In this document: positions 32,880 to 43,699 of the stretch, one piece after another
Numbering within the stretch: position 1 is the stretch's first letter
Layout of the letters: the number at the start of each line of letters is the position of its first letter
Assembly (NCBI GenBank): GCA_946807835.1
Contig: OX327702.1
Location: forward strand, 4,712,001-4,776,000
Length of the DNA stretch: 64,000 nt
Direction: 5' to 3'
Source: Ailanthus altissimus
Taxonomy: Eukaryota > Streptophyta > Magnoliopsida > Sapindales > Simaroubaceae
Program-made: the position numbers and the translations under genes
The notes under the pieces: generated by a model
Database searches by the model: none
What the model was told of the DNA's origin: nothing
The model's input: the letters and a program-made list of their open reading frames with translations, nothing else

Positions 32880-34140
32880 GATGGGAACCCGATTGAGGCC
32901 AGAAGTCATTGAAGGGCTAACTCGGCTCATTTGAGAATTTTTGGACGTCTTCCCCTGGTCCCACAGGGATATGCCCAGAATTGGCTGCCCACAGGCTGAC
33001 CATCTATTCTACATCCCAACCAATCAAGCAGAAAATGAGAATCTTCAATCAGGAGCGAAATGAAGCTATAGTGGTAGAAGTGGAGAAGCTTTTGGGTACG
33101 GGTTTTGCCCAAAATGTCTATTACCCTGACTGATTGTCCAAGATGATAATAGTGAAAAATGCCAACGAAAAGTGGAGAATGTGCATTGACTTCACCGACC
33201 TAAATAAGGCGTGTCCCAATGATAGATTGACCAACTAGTAGATGCTACGGCTGGGCACGAGCTGCTGAGTTTCATGGATGCCTTCTCCGGCTATAATACG
33301 ATCTCAATGTTTCCCCTGACCAGAAAAAACATCGTTCATCACCCACCAAAGAACCTATTGCTATTAAGTGATGTTGTTCGGATTAAAGAATGCTGGAGCC
33401 ACCTACCAAAGGCTAGTGAACAAACTTTTTAAAAATCTGATCGGCTGAAATATAGAGAACGGGATAAAAGTGAGGGACCACATGGCTGACCTGAAAGAAG
33501 CTTTCTTAGTATTAAGGATGAACGGGATGAAGCTGAACCCCGAAAAATGCGTCTTTGGGGTAAGGTCCGAAAAATGCTTAGGCTTCATAGTAAGCTAAAT
33601 GAGGATAAAATCTAATACAGATAAAGTCTGGGCCATCCTAGAAATGAAGTCCCCAAGCACGATGAAGGAGGTCCAGCGGCTCATAGGCAGGATCGCAGCA
33701 CTGAACAAATTCATCTCCAAAGCTACCAAAAAATGCTTCACATTCTTTTGAGCAATTAAGAGAAAGGAAAAGAATCGGTGGGCAGAAGAATGCGATCAAG
33801 CCTTTTAGCAACTAAAGGCCTACCTCTCCAAACCAGTGCACTTGGTTGTACCCGTGTAGGGGGAGACATTGGTTATGTATCTGGGAGTCTCAGAACGGGC
33901 TGTCAGTTCGATCTTACCCAAAGAGAAGGAGGGGGTACAACGACCTGTGTACTATACAAGTAAGGCCTTCACCGAACCGAAGACTCGATACTTACCCCTA
34001 AAAAAAATGGCTTTAGCACTGATCAACACCGGAAGGAAACTGCAACCCTATTTTCAAGCACATACCATCATTGTGCAAACCAACTAGTCATTGAGACAGA
34101 TCCTGTACAAGCCTGACCTATCCGGCCGACTGGTTAAGTA
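32880..34140 (+). pseudogene. Tat reverse transcriptase and first RNase H, broken
   Basis: The RT is recognised from 'WRMCIDFTDLNKACPND' (about 33180), 'SFMDAFSGYN' with the first catalytic Asp (about 33270-33300), 'FGLKNAGATYQRLVNKLF' (33380) and 'MNGMKLNPEKCVFGV' (33520). Where the YVDD motif should follow 'NIE' (about 33455), the sequence goes straight to 'IKVRDHMADL'. About eight codons, including both catalytic Asp, are missing in frame. The first RNase H follows with 'PVYYTSKAFTEPKTRYLPLKK' split across 33940-34010. Stops and frameshifts are frequent. Confidence 0.8.
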
Positions 34141-34289
34141 AGCTATAGAGGTAAGTGAGTTTAATGTTCACTACAAGCCTTGAACTGCCATCAAGGGATA
34201 GGCCCTAACCAACTTTGTAGCCGAAAGCACCTACGAGACTGCCACAGATGAGGAGATGGGCGACCGGGCCCTAGAAGTAATTTACAAAA

Positions 34290-34620
34290 GATGACTGCTT
34301 TACATTAATGGGGCATCCAACCTGCAGGAAAGCGGAGCAGGGATCGTCCTTATAAGCCCCGAAGGAGATAAGGTTAGATATGTGATTGGCTTTGGGTTTA
34401 AAGCTTCGAACAATGAGGCAGAATACGAAGCTCTCCTAGCCATATTAAGGGTAGCTCGGGCATTGGCCGCGAAAGAGGTACTGGTAAAAAGTGACTCCCA
34501 ACTAATGGTGAATCAAGTCAACGGCAATTTTGAAGTAAGAGAATAAAGAATGGCTACATATCTAGCAATAGTCCAAAAGCTAACTAGTCAGTTCAGAGAA
34601 ATACATATGGCACTAATCCC
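34290..34620 (+). pseudogene. Second (archaeal-type) RNase H of Tat pol, broken
   Basis: The sequence 'LYINGASNLQESGAGIVL' (Asp of the usual DGAS replaced by Asn), 'ASNNEAEYEALLA' with the conserved Glu, and 'VKSDSQLMVNQVNG' with the next Asp identify the additional RNase H found in Tat elements. In-frame stops occur before and after. The Asp-to-Asn change at the first active-site position would itself impair cleavage. Confidence 0.75.
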
Positions 34621-34889
34621 AAGAAGCGAGAATTATCAAGTAAACGTCATCGCTCGATTAACGTCAGCAGAAGATGCCTGTAAAACCTGAATGGTGCTTG
34701 TAGAACTCTTGTTAAAGCCCAGTCCCTAGGAGGACAGGCAGATCATGTAGATCAAGCCAGAACCAAGCTGGATAGACCCGATCAATGACTACATTTCGAG
34801 CTGAAAAATTCCAACCGACAAAAATGAAGTCCATAGAATTAAATACCAAGCTGCCAGATACTTAATGATCGGTAGGGTATTATATTAAA

Positions 34890-35983
34890 TAGGTTTTTTG
34901 CACCCTTACATGAAATGCCTGGGTGCCCTGTAGGAAATCCATGAAGAAGTCTGTGGTAACCATTCAGGGAGGCAAGCCCTAGCTTACAAAGTCTTTCAAA
35001 TCAATTACTATTGGCCAATTGCCTTGCAAGACGCTAAAAACCTGGTTCAAAGCTGTAATGCGTGTCAAAGGTTCACAGACAAGATCCGGATGCCAGCAAG
35101 AGAACTGACCATGATGTGCAGACCATAGCCATTCGCCCAGTGAGGGCTCAACTTGATCGAATTACTACCCCGAGGTAAGGGATCTTGTAAGTACGTGGTT
35201 GTGGCAGTCAACTACTTCACCAAGTAGATCGATGCTGAGCCACTATCGAAAATCACAGATAAAAGTGTCTGGGATTTCGTGTGGAGAAGCATGATATGTT
35301 GGTACAGAATCCCACATACCATCATCACCGACCATGGAAAACAGTTCGACAATACAGTTTCAAACATTTCTGTAAATAGTTAGGAGTACGATTGTCATTT
35401 ACTTTTCCCACACACCCTAAAACCAACGACCAGGTCGAATCTTCCAACAAGCTCAACAAAATATTGCTCAAGAAAAAAGTAACGAAAAAAAAAGGGAGCA
35501 TGGATAGAGGAGCTACTAGAAGTACTGTGGATGCTCCGAACGACTAGCAAGACAGCTACTGGTGACACGCCGTTCTCATTGGCCTTTGGGAGTGAAGCAA
35601 TAATTCTCGCGAAAATAAGGACCCCAACTCACCGAGTCCTGAATTTTTTCAAAGCCGTCAATGACGAGCTGATGAAGGAGGGGTTGAACTTAGTAGAGCA
35701 GCTTAAGGACCGGGCCCAAATTTGAGCAGTAGCCTACCAATAAAAAGTAACCAAGTACTATAACAAAATGGTCAGAGCCCGAGATTTCAAGGAAGAAGAC
35801 CGAGTGCTAAAGAGGGTAGTGCTCAACACGAAGAATTCTGCAGACAAAGTTCTCCATCTAACCAGGGAAGGATCGTATAATGTCCTCAAGAGTATTGAAG
35901 GGGCATACGAGCTCAAAGGGGTAGACGAACGAACCATCACAAAAACGTGGAATGTCAAGCTGCTAAAAAAATATTACCTCTAA
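34890..35983 (+). pseudogene. Tat integrase, broken
   Basis: The zinc-binding HHCC part is visible as 'HEEVCGNHSGRQALAYKV', 'YYWPIALQDAK' and 'CNACQRF' (34945-35070). The catalytic core shows 'YVVVAVNYFTK' and 'DAEPL' (first Asp, 35230), 'IITDHGKQFDN' (second Asp, 35330) and 'NDQVESSNK' (Glu, about 35425). The C-terminal part ends with 'GAYELKGVDERTITKTWNVKLLKKYYL' in two pieces, ending at the stop near 35981. Many in-frame stops are present. Confidence 0.8.
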
Positions 35984-37309
35984 ACTTTTATGTTATCGTT
36001 CCCTATGCATAGACATCGTGCCGAAATAAAAATGTTTTAGTTATTGCATGTATGCCTACGAGAAATGAATGATCTGAAGCACAGAATTGATTGCTCTTAC
36101 ACGTCGCCCTCAGGCTATTTAGCAAAGGACCTACAATAATTACTTTGAAAAAATTGGTCAAGTCTATCGAAGTAGTTCAATGCTCCTAAAAAAGGTACTC
36201 CCCGAACCGTCTGAAATGTCATATTGTATCTCATCATAGTACCTTCATCATCATGATGACATCATTATTCATCATACTGTTATCTTTAATGATATGTCGT
36301 CGTATTACGAAACACTTCACCATGACCGGTTCGATGCTCACGGAGCACTTCACCGTGACCAATTCGACACTCATAGAGCACCTCATTGACACTGGTTTGG
36401 CACAGGCAATTGAGACAGCTCGACGAGGCGAGAGTTGTGGCATTTCCACAGCATCACTATAAGTTACACCATGGCGCTCATTGAAAAGGGTTTGACTATG
36501 GTCACGGTATTACTATGGCCTTTCCACAGCACCTATGACATGCTATTCAGTGCTATTACGCCAAACCAGTCTTTCAAAAATACTAAGCGTCTGGTTGGAC
36601 AACATTGTCATTCCAGGCCATATGCCGCCCGCTCATCATTATGCCGAATCGGATAATTATTTTTGCCACAATGATGGCCCGGTCGTTATATTTGTTTGTG
36701 ACAACTACCATCGTGTTTCAACAATGACCAATTGTCATCTAATAATTTAGAAATATTTTTATCCATACTCTGATCTGGTTGTTATATAGCAATTGTTATT
36801 AACGATTGATCAAGCTCATCTGCTTACCGAATCGATTACCACCACTGAGTGCACCGAGCACGTCTTTACTTCAAATTATTCAAGGTTAAGTTGCATAATT
36901 AGCATTCGCACGACTAAGCTTAATACTTGAACAACCCGATAAGAGCCGTTCGGCCCCGACAAAAGTTGTTCGATAATGCGGTTAGCCTTTATTACAAAGT
37001 CTTATTATCATAAGAAAATCATCTTAATTGTAACAAGGATTATTATGAACGACATGGTTGTTCTAACATACTCAGTGTGTTTTATAAGTGGTCCAGCTAT
37101 GTTACCAAGTTTTACTGCAACAACACAAATTTACTATAAGTAGGTTATGGAGAACAGATCCGCACACATTGGGAAAAACATACAATTGCATCCATTTATC
37201 AAAAATATTGCAGAGCTCTGTTATAAGAAAACCCTAGTACTCAAAATCCTACACTTTACAAAGGAAAAAAAGAAGAAAAGATAGAGAAGAGGGCGATCAC
37301 TCAAGCTAT
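35984..37309. other. Spacer between pol and antisense ORF of the Tat element
   Basis: No gene is recognised. It is GC-richer than the host intergenic DNA and contains a 33-bp tandem repeat at 36313-36390. It probably belongs to the element's long 3' untranslated region. Confidence 0.45.
36313..36390 (+). repeat. 33-bp tandem repeat, ~2.4 units
   Basis: Units at 36313-36345 and 36346-36378 both start CACTTCACC, with a partial third unit starting CACCTCATT. In the plus-strand frame each encodes 11 residues beginning (K/E)HFT or EHLI, so the period keeps frame. The surrounding ORF is short. Confidence 0.7.
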
Positions 37310-39806
37310 GGGGGCTGTGTCGGTAATCTCTAGATCCATAACCAAAATGACTTTAGAAGTGACATGGACTGGAGGAATAGAAACAGCGGAAGGATTGGCT
37401 GGAACTTCAACTAACCCTAGAGGCTTAATAGAATCGATACCACTAGTCTGCCCCTAGTTGGCAGGAGGGGCAATTTCTCTGTTATCCATAACTGCAGTAA
37501 CACCAACAGAGACAAGTTCGTCAACCGGCATAACATCATCAGCATTAGCACCAGCATCAGCTGGTACCGGTGTTTCATTGTCATCCCGAGCCTTAGAAGT
37601 CTCCCTTTCATGGAAAGAGCCACCAATGGCTAGGGACCACAGCTACTGAAGGTCAATCTCTGAGTAGTGCTCCTAAAAAAAAGCAATGGATCTCTAGAAC
37701 CCCTCCATCGCTCCTTAACCGAAGACTTTCTCGTGGCCAACTAACCACTTGTTCCTCTGCTACTCGAGTTGAGCTACCAAAGAAGTCCGGCTCAGCTCAA
37801 TTAACTCATTCTCCCGCTGAGTCGCAGCAAGCTGCGCTTTAAGTTTCTCATGTTAGTGTGTCAGCTCAGCGACCTAGGCCCTACCACAGTCAGAGAGTTT
37901 GTCATCGTCTGCTCAACCAACCATTTCTGATGATTAAGCTCAGACAATTTATTCTCCGCCTTAGCCCTGGCGGTCATCATCTTCTCCAGCTTAGCCCCCG
38001 CCTCATCCACCACTTTTCTTTCCTGCTCGACGATCCTTCTCGCCCGCTAGGTTTCGGCCCTAGACCGAGAAAGGTCATCATCTGCTTGAGCTCGGGTTAC
38101 GAAACCCATAATCTCGACCCAAAATTGAGAAAGAAGAAAGATAGACTGCAAGAGATACGAAGTTAGCACAAGCAATTATCGACGAAAAATGAAAAACTAG
38201 GGGCGTAACCACTTATGTCAATAGCAGACCCTAGTACGACATTAAATCCCGTAGCAGGATCCAATGAAGACACCTAACCTGCCCAGGTAGGGATCACATA
38301 ACTTTCTAGCTCCCATATCATAAGAAGAAGGCAACTTATACCCTCCTTAGCCCCCGGGGCCAGGACGGAGGTAGACACGCAAGAGGGGCCCTCGCGAGAT
38401 GACGGCTCATCCTGCCTCAGAGAGTTTGACGATGCCGTGGCTCTTCCAGCCTGTGCAACCTGTGTAGTGGGACTAGCCAGCAAACCTTACCCCTGCTTTG
38501 ACTTTGGGTGGTAGAGGAGTTCTGTGGCCGAGTCTCTGCGAAAACTCTTTCCTTTGATAAAGAGCTGCCCTGGGTCGGTCCTCTCTCCTGGACAAATGGA
38601 CTCTGGGTAGCCCTATCCTCACAAGCCAGCTTGCCAGTAGCTTGTAAAGACGATCCCCTTCCGAGGAAGGGCCCCCTTGCTCAATTTCTCCCTAAGCCAA
38701 AAAGCATGCCCATAACGTTGTTAAGATTAAGAGGCCCCCGACCGCTTGAGGAGGAGCCTTCGGTCCGGCTCCTTTTTCTCCTCTCTCCACCAGCTTTCTC
38801 GGACATCCCTGCATTTTACACAAGTGGAAGATCAAGAAAAAGCAGAAGGAATCAATCCAAAATAAAGGAACATGAACTTACTTTGGATTCGAGGTAAGGA
38901 CAGAACGTAGGTCACCGAGCCTGATTCGACAAGGCTAAACGGGGATAACAATTCCTTGATCGGACAGATGTGTTGAAGTGCGATGTTTATCTGATTAAGG
39001 ATCTGCTCGGATACCTCCACGTTAGTAGCCTAGGTCACTGCAAAAAATAAACAAACAAGAGGGTTCAGCTAAGTGGCGCAGGTTAACAAAGTATACACAT
39101 GCGAAATGACTAGGATGTGCATCTGCAGAAAAGACAGCAGAGATAACCCACTCTTTCTCATCCCTCTTAGGGACCCTCTAACCCCATTATCCCCCCAGTA
39201 AAGAACTACTTTCCAGTCCTTCACAAAGGTAGGTCGACTAAGGACTAGGTTCTGAAGGCCATGAAAGAAAAGATAATAGAAGTCCATTTGCCTTCCGACA
39301 TTGCTTCTGAAGTGGTATAGGTAGCATAATTCCTAAAAATGGAGAGGAGATTGCCCTACCCTTATCCACAATATGAATAGACCTGTTAATACCCTTCAAG
39401 AATTGGGGTTTAGCTGAGATTGAGCTATTTCGAGGCAGGCTAACATTTTAACGAAATATCGCTGTATGGGAAGCCGAAAACTCAACCTCAAAAACTCTAC
39501 ATGAATGACCACCTCGTCATCGGTAGGACTACTCAGAAAATCCTCCTCAGTAGGCAGCCTAAGGATGACTGTCTCAAAAATGTCGTATGAATGCCTGATG
39601 AGGTCTAAGTCACCCTTGTTCAGGCAAGAGGCACGGTATCTGGTGTTCATCTCAAAATTTACCAACTCCATGCCCTCTCCCACCTCAGGGTCCTCGAGAT
39701 CATTGGCTTCCCCCTCTATAGCACTTAAGATCGGCTCAGCCTCGCCTAGAACTACCTCTGACAAGTAAAGAGCATCACCTGTTGAGGTGGATGCCCCCTC
39801 ACTCAT
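37310..39806 (-). pseudogene. Antisense additional ORF of the Tat element, broken
   Basis: Tat elements often carry an extra ORF between pol and the 3' LTR, sometimes antisense. Here the minus strand from 39806 encodes 'MSEGASTSTGD', an acidic stretch, then 'VIHVEFLRLSFRLPIQRYFVKMLACLEIAQSQLNPNSW'. This matches the 'putative gypsy type transposon' domain pattern (PF04195, from memory). It then continues through shifted frames to 'MSEKAGGERRKRSRTEG' (start 38804), a low-complexity region and a helical Lys/Ala/Glu-rich coil (about 38060-37800). It ends near 37310 with 'MDLEITDTAPIA'. Several stops and shifts are present. Function is unknown in any Tat element. Confidence 0.65.
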
Positions 39807-40984
39807 CCCAGCCCCTCCTAATCAACAGAAGCTCTGGGGATTGTTCCCTCTTCTCATCAGCTATGTTCACGATCGGGAAGTCTAAATTGTCCCTTGAGGC
39901 TATCAATACACAAGGTACTTCTTAAATGAAGCTACCGAGTATAGGGCAAGACCTGCGACAAACTGAAAAATATAAAAGCATGCAGCAAAGATCAGGACCA
40001 AAAAATGCAAGAAAAGCCATAACAAAGAAACACTAACGAAAAACTAGAAAAGCAGCCTAAAGAAACTATCTAGCCACTAAGAAAAATAAGGTAAAGACAA
40101 GCGTAAGTAAAATAAATGTGAAGATGCTAAAAGAGAAATAGAGGCACGTGCTTACCTAGAAGAAGTGCAGAAAGCCGAAGGAATCGGCAGTGACAGAGAC
40201 TAAGAATTGTCAAGCGAAGAATACGCCTTCGACACAGAAAAATGGGCCAATGGCTACACATTAGAATGACAGTAAAGAAGAAAAATGCAGGATAAAAAGT
40301 ACAAAATAAAAGAGAAGGTGGCTACTTATAGTGGCGGTAAAATGATCCAGACCGTCCAAATTGAAGTTAACAAACGAGATCAATGGGAAAATGAAGATAC
40401 TCTCGGGGCCAGAAGCATGACACCTCGGTTCCTAGATGCAATAAATGCGTGTCTTTTTAGGAAACAGTGACTTAAGCAGTCAGATTTGACAGATCGAATA
40501 ATCCAGGACATTTTTTATCAGTTAAATGTCATTCAAAAAATGAAAGAGACACGACTCTTGAGTCTGAGCTACTATCAGCTGCAGAAGCGAAAGCAGATCA
40601 TTGGCTAATGACAGGTTCCTTGTTCGAGAAGCCTTTCACACGAATCAAGAACGACGCTAGAGAAGACCTACCATTATTACTTGAAGAAATTTTGGGAGAA
40701 GTCGCCATTACGTGGCAGTAACTCATCAAACCGTTATAACATCATCACACCGAGCCGACCAGCTCTGACATCCTCAAACTCAGAACGAATCACGTGACAA
40801 TATAATTGCCCAAGAAAATAATTCAGACCAGCTCGAACCATAAGAAAAAAACCAACAAGAAAATGGAGGGATGAAAGCAAATAGAGATCTAAAGGACGAC
40901 CCGAGTAGGCCGAGCTAGAATAGAGTTTTTAGTTTTGAATGAATCAAAACTAGAAACTAGCAGACTCCTATTCCCCTCAAAAAA
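39807..40984. other. Region upstream of the antisense ORF
   Basis: Probably the 5' leader and promoter of the antisense ORF and the right non-coding part of the Tat element. A 61-codon plus-strand ORF (40285-40470) is unsupported. No clear polypurine tract was located. Confidence 0.4.
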
Positions 40985-41505
40985 TCCCCTTTCGGGCCTA
41001 AGGCCTCCAAGCCCAACAAAGGCAAGCCCCCGAGGGCCCACTCAGATGTTTCCTTCATGAATAGCTCTCTTTGAGACCCATCGTTGCTTAAGGAACAATT
41101 TTAGTCTGAAGATAGGCCCGGGGTAGTGGCCAACAGGCCTGGTCCTGACAGAGCTAGACATTGAAGAACCAGCTCGGACTCAAAAAGACCTGATTGATAA
41201 TCTAAAACACCTGTTCGGCCAGGTAGACCCGAATACAACCACAGTCACCATCTACATACTAATCAAATCAATTCGTCCCAATGCCTACACAGTTAGCGAA
41301 GAAACCAGAACGACTGTTTGTCGATGGGCCGATTAGGTACGGTCCATAAAATCAGTAGAAGGCCCACTCTTAAGAAGATCTCAGATCACGACCAAGCCGA
41401 TGGAGGAGATACCGCCAGAAATCTGACCTGAGCCACTTGAATCTAGCCTCACACTTAACCAAAACCACTAGCGAAGACAGACCTAAGGAATATGCTTAAC
41501 ACATC
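40985..41505 (+). repeat. Direct repeat, right copy
   Basis: Second copy of 31545-32060. It starts CGGGCCTAAGGCCTCCAAGC and diverges from the left copy after TTAACACATC. It is immediately followed by LTR-like sequence. Confidence 0.65.
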
Positions 41506-41940
41506 AGAAGAGTACCTGATTTGTAACGAAAGCGGGGTCAGGAGATCTGTAGAAAGATATTTGGCATGTGTTAGACGCACAGCATGAGGATATTCAGCAC
41601 GAGTCAAAAGTACAGCAGGGACGAAAAATCCAAAAAGGTCCTCAAAAGACCGACACTATAAGAAGGAAAAGGAAAGATATTGAATGGATAATGCCCAAAA
41701 GAACAAAGAAAAAATAGAGAGACTAATCGCCCAAAAGGAAAGAGGTTCATTTCCTTTCCATCGAGACATATTTTTTCTTTTTTCATTCCGATTCTTACCA
41801 ACCTCTTATTAAAGAACACAAAAATTCTTTTGACTTAAGTATCGAAGCATCTTCACTGGAACTCATCCCAACGAGACTATCATCGAGCTTGTGTCTGTAT
41901 GTTTTGTAGATTTTTCATAGTTCGTAACAAAGAAAAAATC
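41506..41940 (+). repeat. Putative 3' LTR portion of the Tat element
   Basis: A TATA-like CACTATAAGAAGG (about 41653-41665) is followed by a purine-rich transcript start region. A 'GACTTAAGTATCGAAGCATCTT' region (about 41831-41852) lies close to the right end. These fit R-U5 of a Tat LTR. No TG...CA boundary or target duplication could be fixed. Confidence 0.45.
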
Positions 41941-43529
41941 CTAACTCGTGTTAATTACTCCCATTAGGATGAGGTCTAAGTTTCGTTCCTGCTCATAAAC
42001 AAGTTTAAGACTCATAGTCTAAAAAATTATTTTTCAAGTCAACAAAAATAATTTTTTATTGTAAGAATTAATTCTTCTTTTTATAAAAATAAATATCTGA
42101 GTAGGCTATAAGTGAGCTGAATATAATCTATGAGAGTTTCGACAAAAAAATTTTAACATGTACCTCAATAAACTGTTCAATTAAAAAAAAAAAGATATAT
42201 CAGTGTACTGATCCGAATATACCAAATTTAATCATGAGTTAGGCTCTAACTGCAAATGGTTTGGCTACATTAGTTCTTTATCTAATTAAAAAATTTCGAA
42301 ACAAGTAATTTTTTAAGAATTGCTGATCATAGTCAGCTTCAAATATGTATGTTCAGTACTGATTAATTTTTTAAGCCCTTTTTAAATCTTCAGTGAGAAT
42401 CACCTTTGCATTTGTGGGGAATCATGTTCGGGCCCTATTCGTTTATTATTAGATAAATTACAAACGAAAATGAAAAGAGAACTTAACTATGATTTTTTAG
42501 AAGGAATATCTAAATGTGGGTTAATATCTCTTAATGAAAAATAAAAAAACAAAAACAAAAAGCCAAAATCCCCAATTATCTAATCCAATGAATGATTCCT
42601 ATCTAATCCAATGAATGATTCCTGATTGTCCCTCCTGGACTGGAAAGATCAAAAGGTTTTCAAACAAAATACGCGAAAGTGGCCAAGTAAACAAATCTTC
42701 AAGGAGCTCCAACATTGCCAATATTAATTAATATCAAACGCCCTCCATCCTTTTTCCCTCATTGAAGAATGACTTGCCGTTCTTGGCCTACATTTTACGG
42801 TCATTTTTTCGGCATTGGGTGATTGTTGTTGTCATGATAGTGCTAAAATCCTGTAATATATATATATATACTTTGTGGGGGAAAACATGTACTATCTGCT
42901 AATCTTAGGGTACATTTGTATTGGATATATACGCAAATTTAGCACGTTAATCTTTATGTATTACCCTTGTGTATTTCATTATATAAAAGATAAACCCTGT
43001 CTTTTATGCAAGAGTGTGTATAAAAAGAGAGGTATGATTGTAAAACCCTGTATTTTATAATCTTTCTTTTAAGGACAATGAAATTGTAACAACAAAGCAA
43101 GTGGACATAGCTTTCAATTTGAGAGTGAAGTACTATACATCTGTGTGTGATTGTGTTTGGATTTTATTTTGTAGTTTTGTTTATTGTTCTTAGTATTTGA
43201 CTAATTAGGGTTTAACCCCTACAATTTGTTGTTCGTGATGCTATGTAGAGGAAGTATTACCTCTATTATAAGTAAATAAGTGTTTGGTGGTGGATGTTTA
43301 TACATCAAACTCTTTAGTTACTTTGCTTTCAAATTAAGCAGAAGCACGTCAATTCTAGATAGACCCATCAGCAGTTTTGCAACACCACAAAACAACTTGC
43401 TTCTTTTTCCAATTTGAAGGCGCAATATTGACAAGGAAAAAACATGTGCGACCTTGACAAAGACGGGAGAGAAGACAGTATTCACGGGTGACCCAAGTGT
43501 CATTTCTAGTAAATATATATTTATACATA
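41941..43529. other. Intergenic DNA with possible LTR fragment
   Basis: No gene is seen. From about 42850 to 43223 the sequence has (AT)n, a TATATAAAAG, and a terminal 'TTTAACCCCTACA', a layout like a short Copia solo LTR, but no matching flanks were found. A minus-strand frame at 43318-43537 is unexplained. Confidence 0.35.
42578..42623. repeat. Perfect 23-bp tandem duplication
   Basis: Two identical 23-bp units, 42578-42600 and 42601-42623, each starting ATCTAATCCAATG. The lack of any mismatch suggests a recent slippage event or a filler from break repair. Confidence 0.9.
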
Positions 43530-43699
43530 TGGAGCATATTGAAATTAATGATTCAAAATTAAGGTTGAATTTAATTTTGAGTTAGAAATTAATAAAAAGT
43601 TAAAACATGATCAAAAGTGCAATAGACGGATAAAAAAAATAAAACCAAAAGGTCTAATAATAAGTTTAAGTCGATTTTGAACTTGCTATATGGTCTTAA

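Larger units (their letters stand above)
31545..41940 (+). mobile_element. Degenerate Tat-lineage Ty3/Gypsy retrotransposon
   Basis: The order in sense is gag tail, protease, reverse transcriptase, RNase H, a second RNase H, integrase. An antisense ORF lies between pol and the right end. Two RNase H domains plus an extra antisense ORF are marks of the Tat lineage of plant Gypsy elements. Every domain carries stops. The region is GC-richer than its surroundings. The left LTR was not found. The right end (about 41500-41940) looks LTR-like, with a CTTAAGTATCGAAGCATCTT block of a kind often seen near Tat LTR 3' ends. Boundaries are approximate. Confidence 0.72.

Noticed and set aside
42850..43223. 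Copia-like solo LTR
   Set aside because: The layout is suggestive (TATATAAAAG, terminal CCCCTACA) but no matching start or target duplication was found.
43318..43537. Minus-strand overlapping ORFs (60-61 codons)
   Set aside because: Some words look protein-like, but the frame is short and I could not assign a family.
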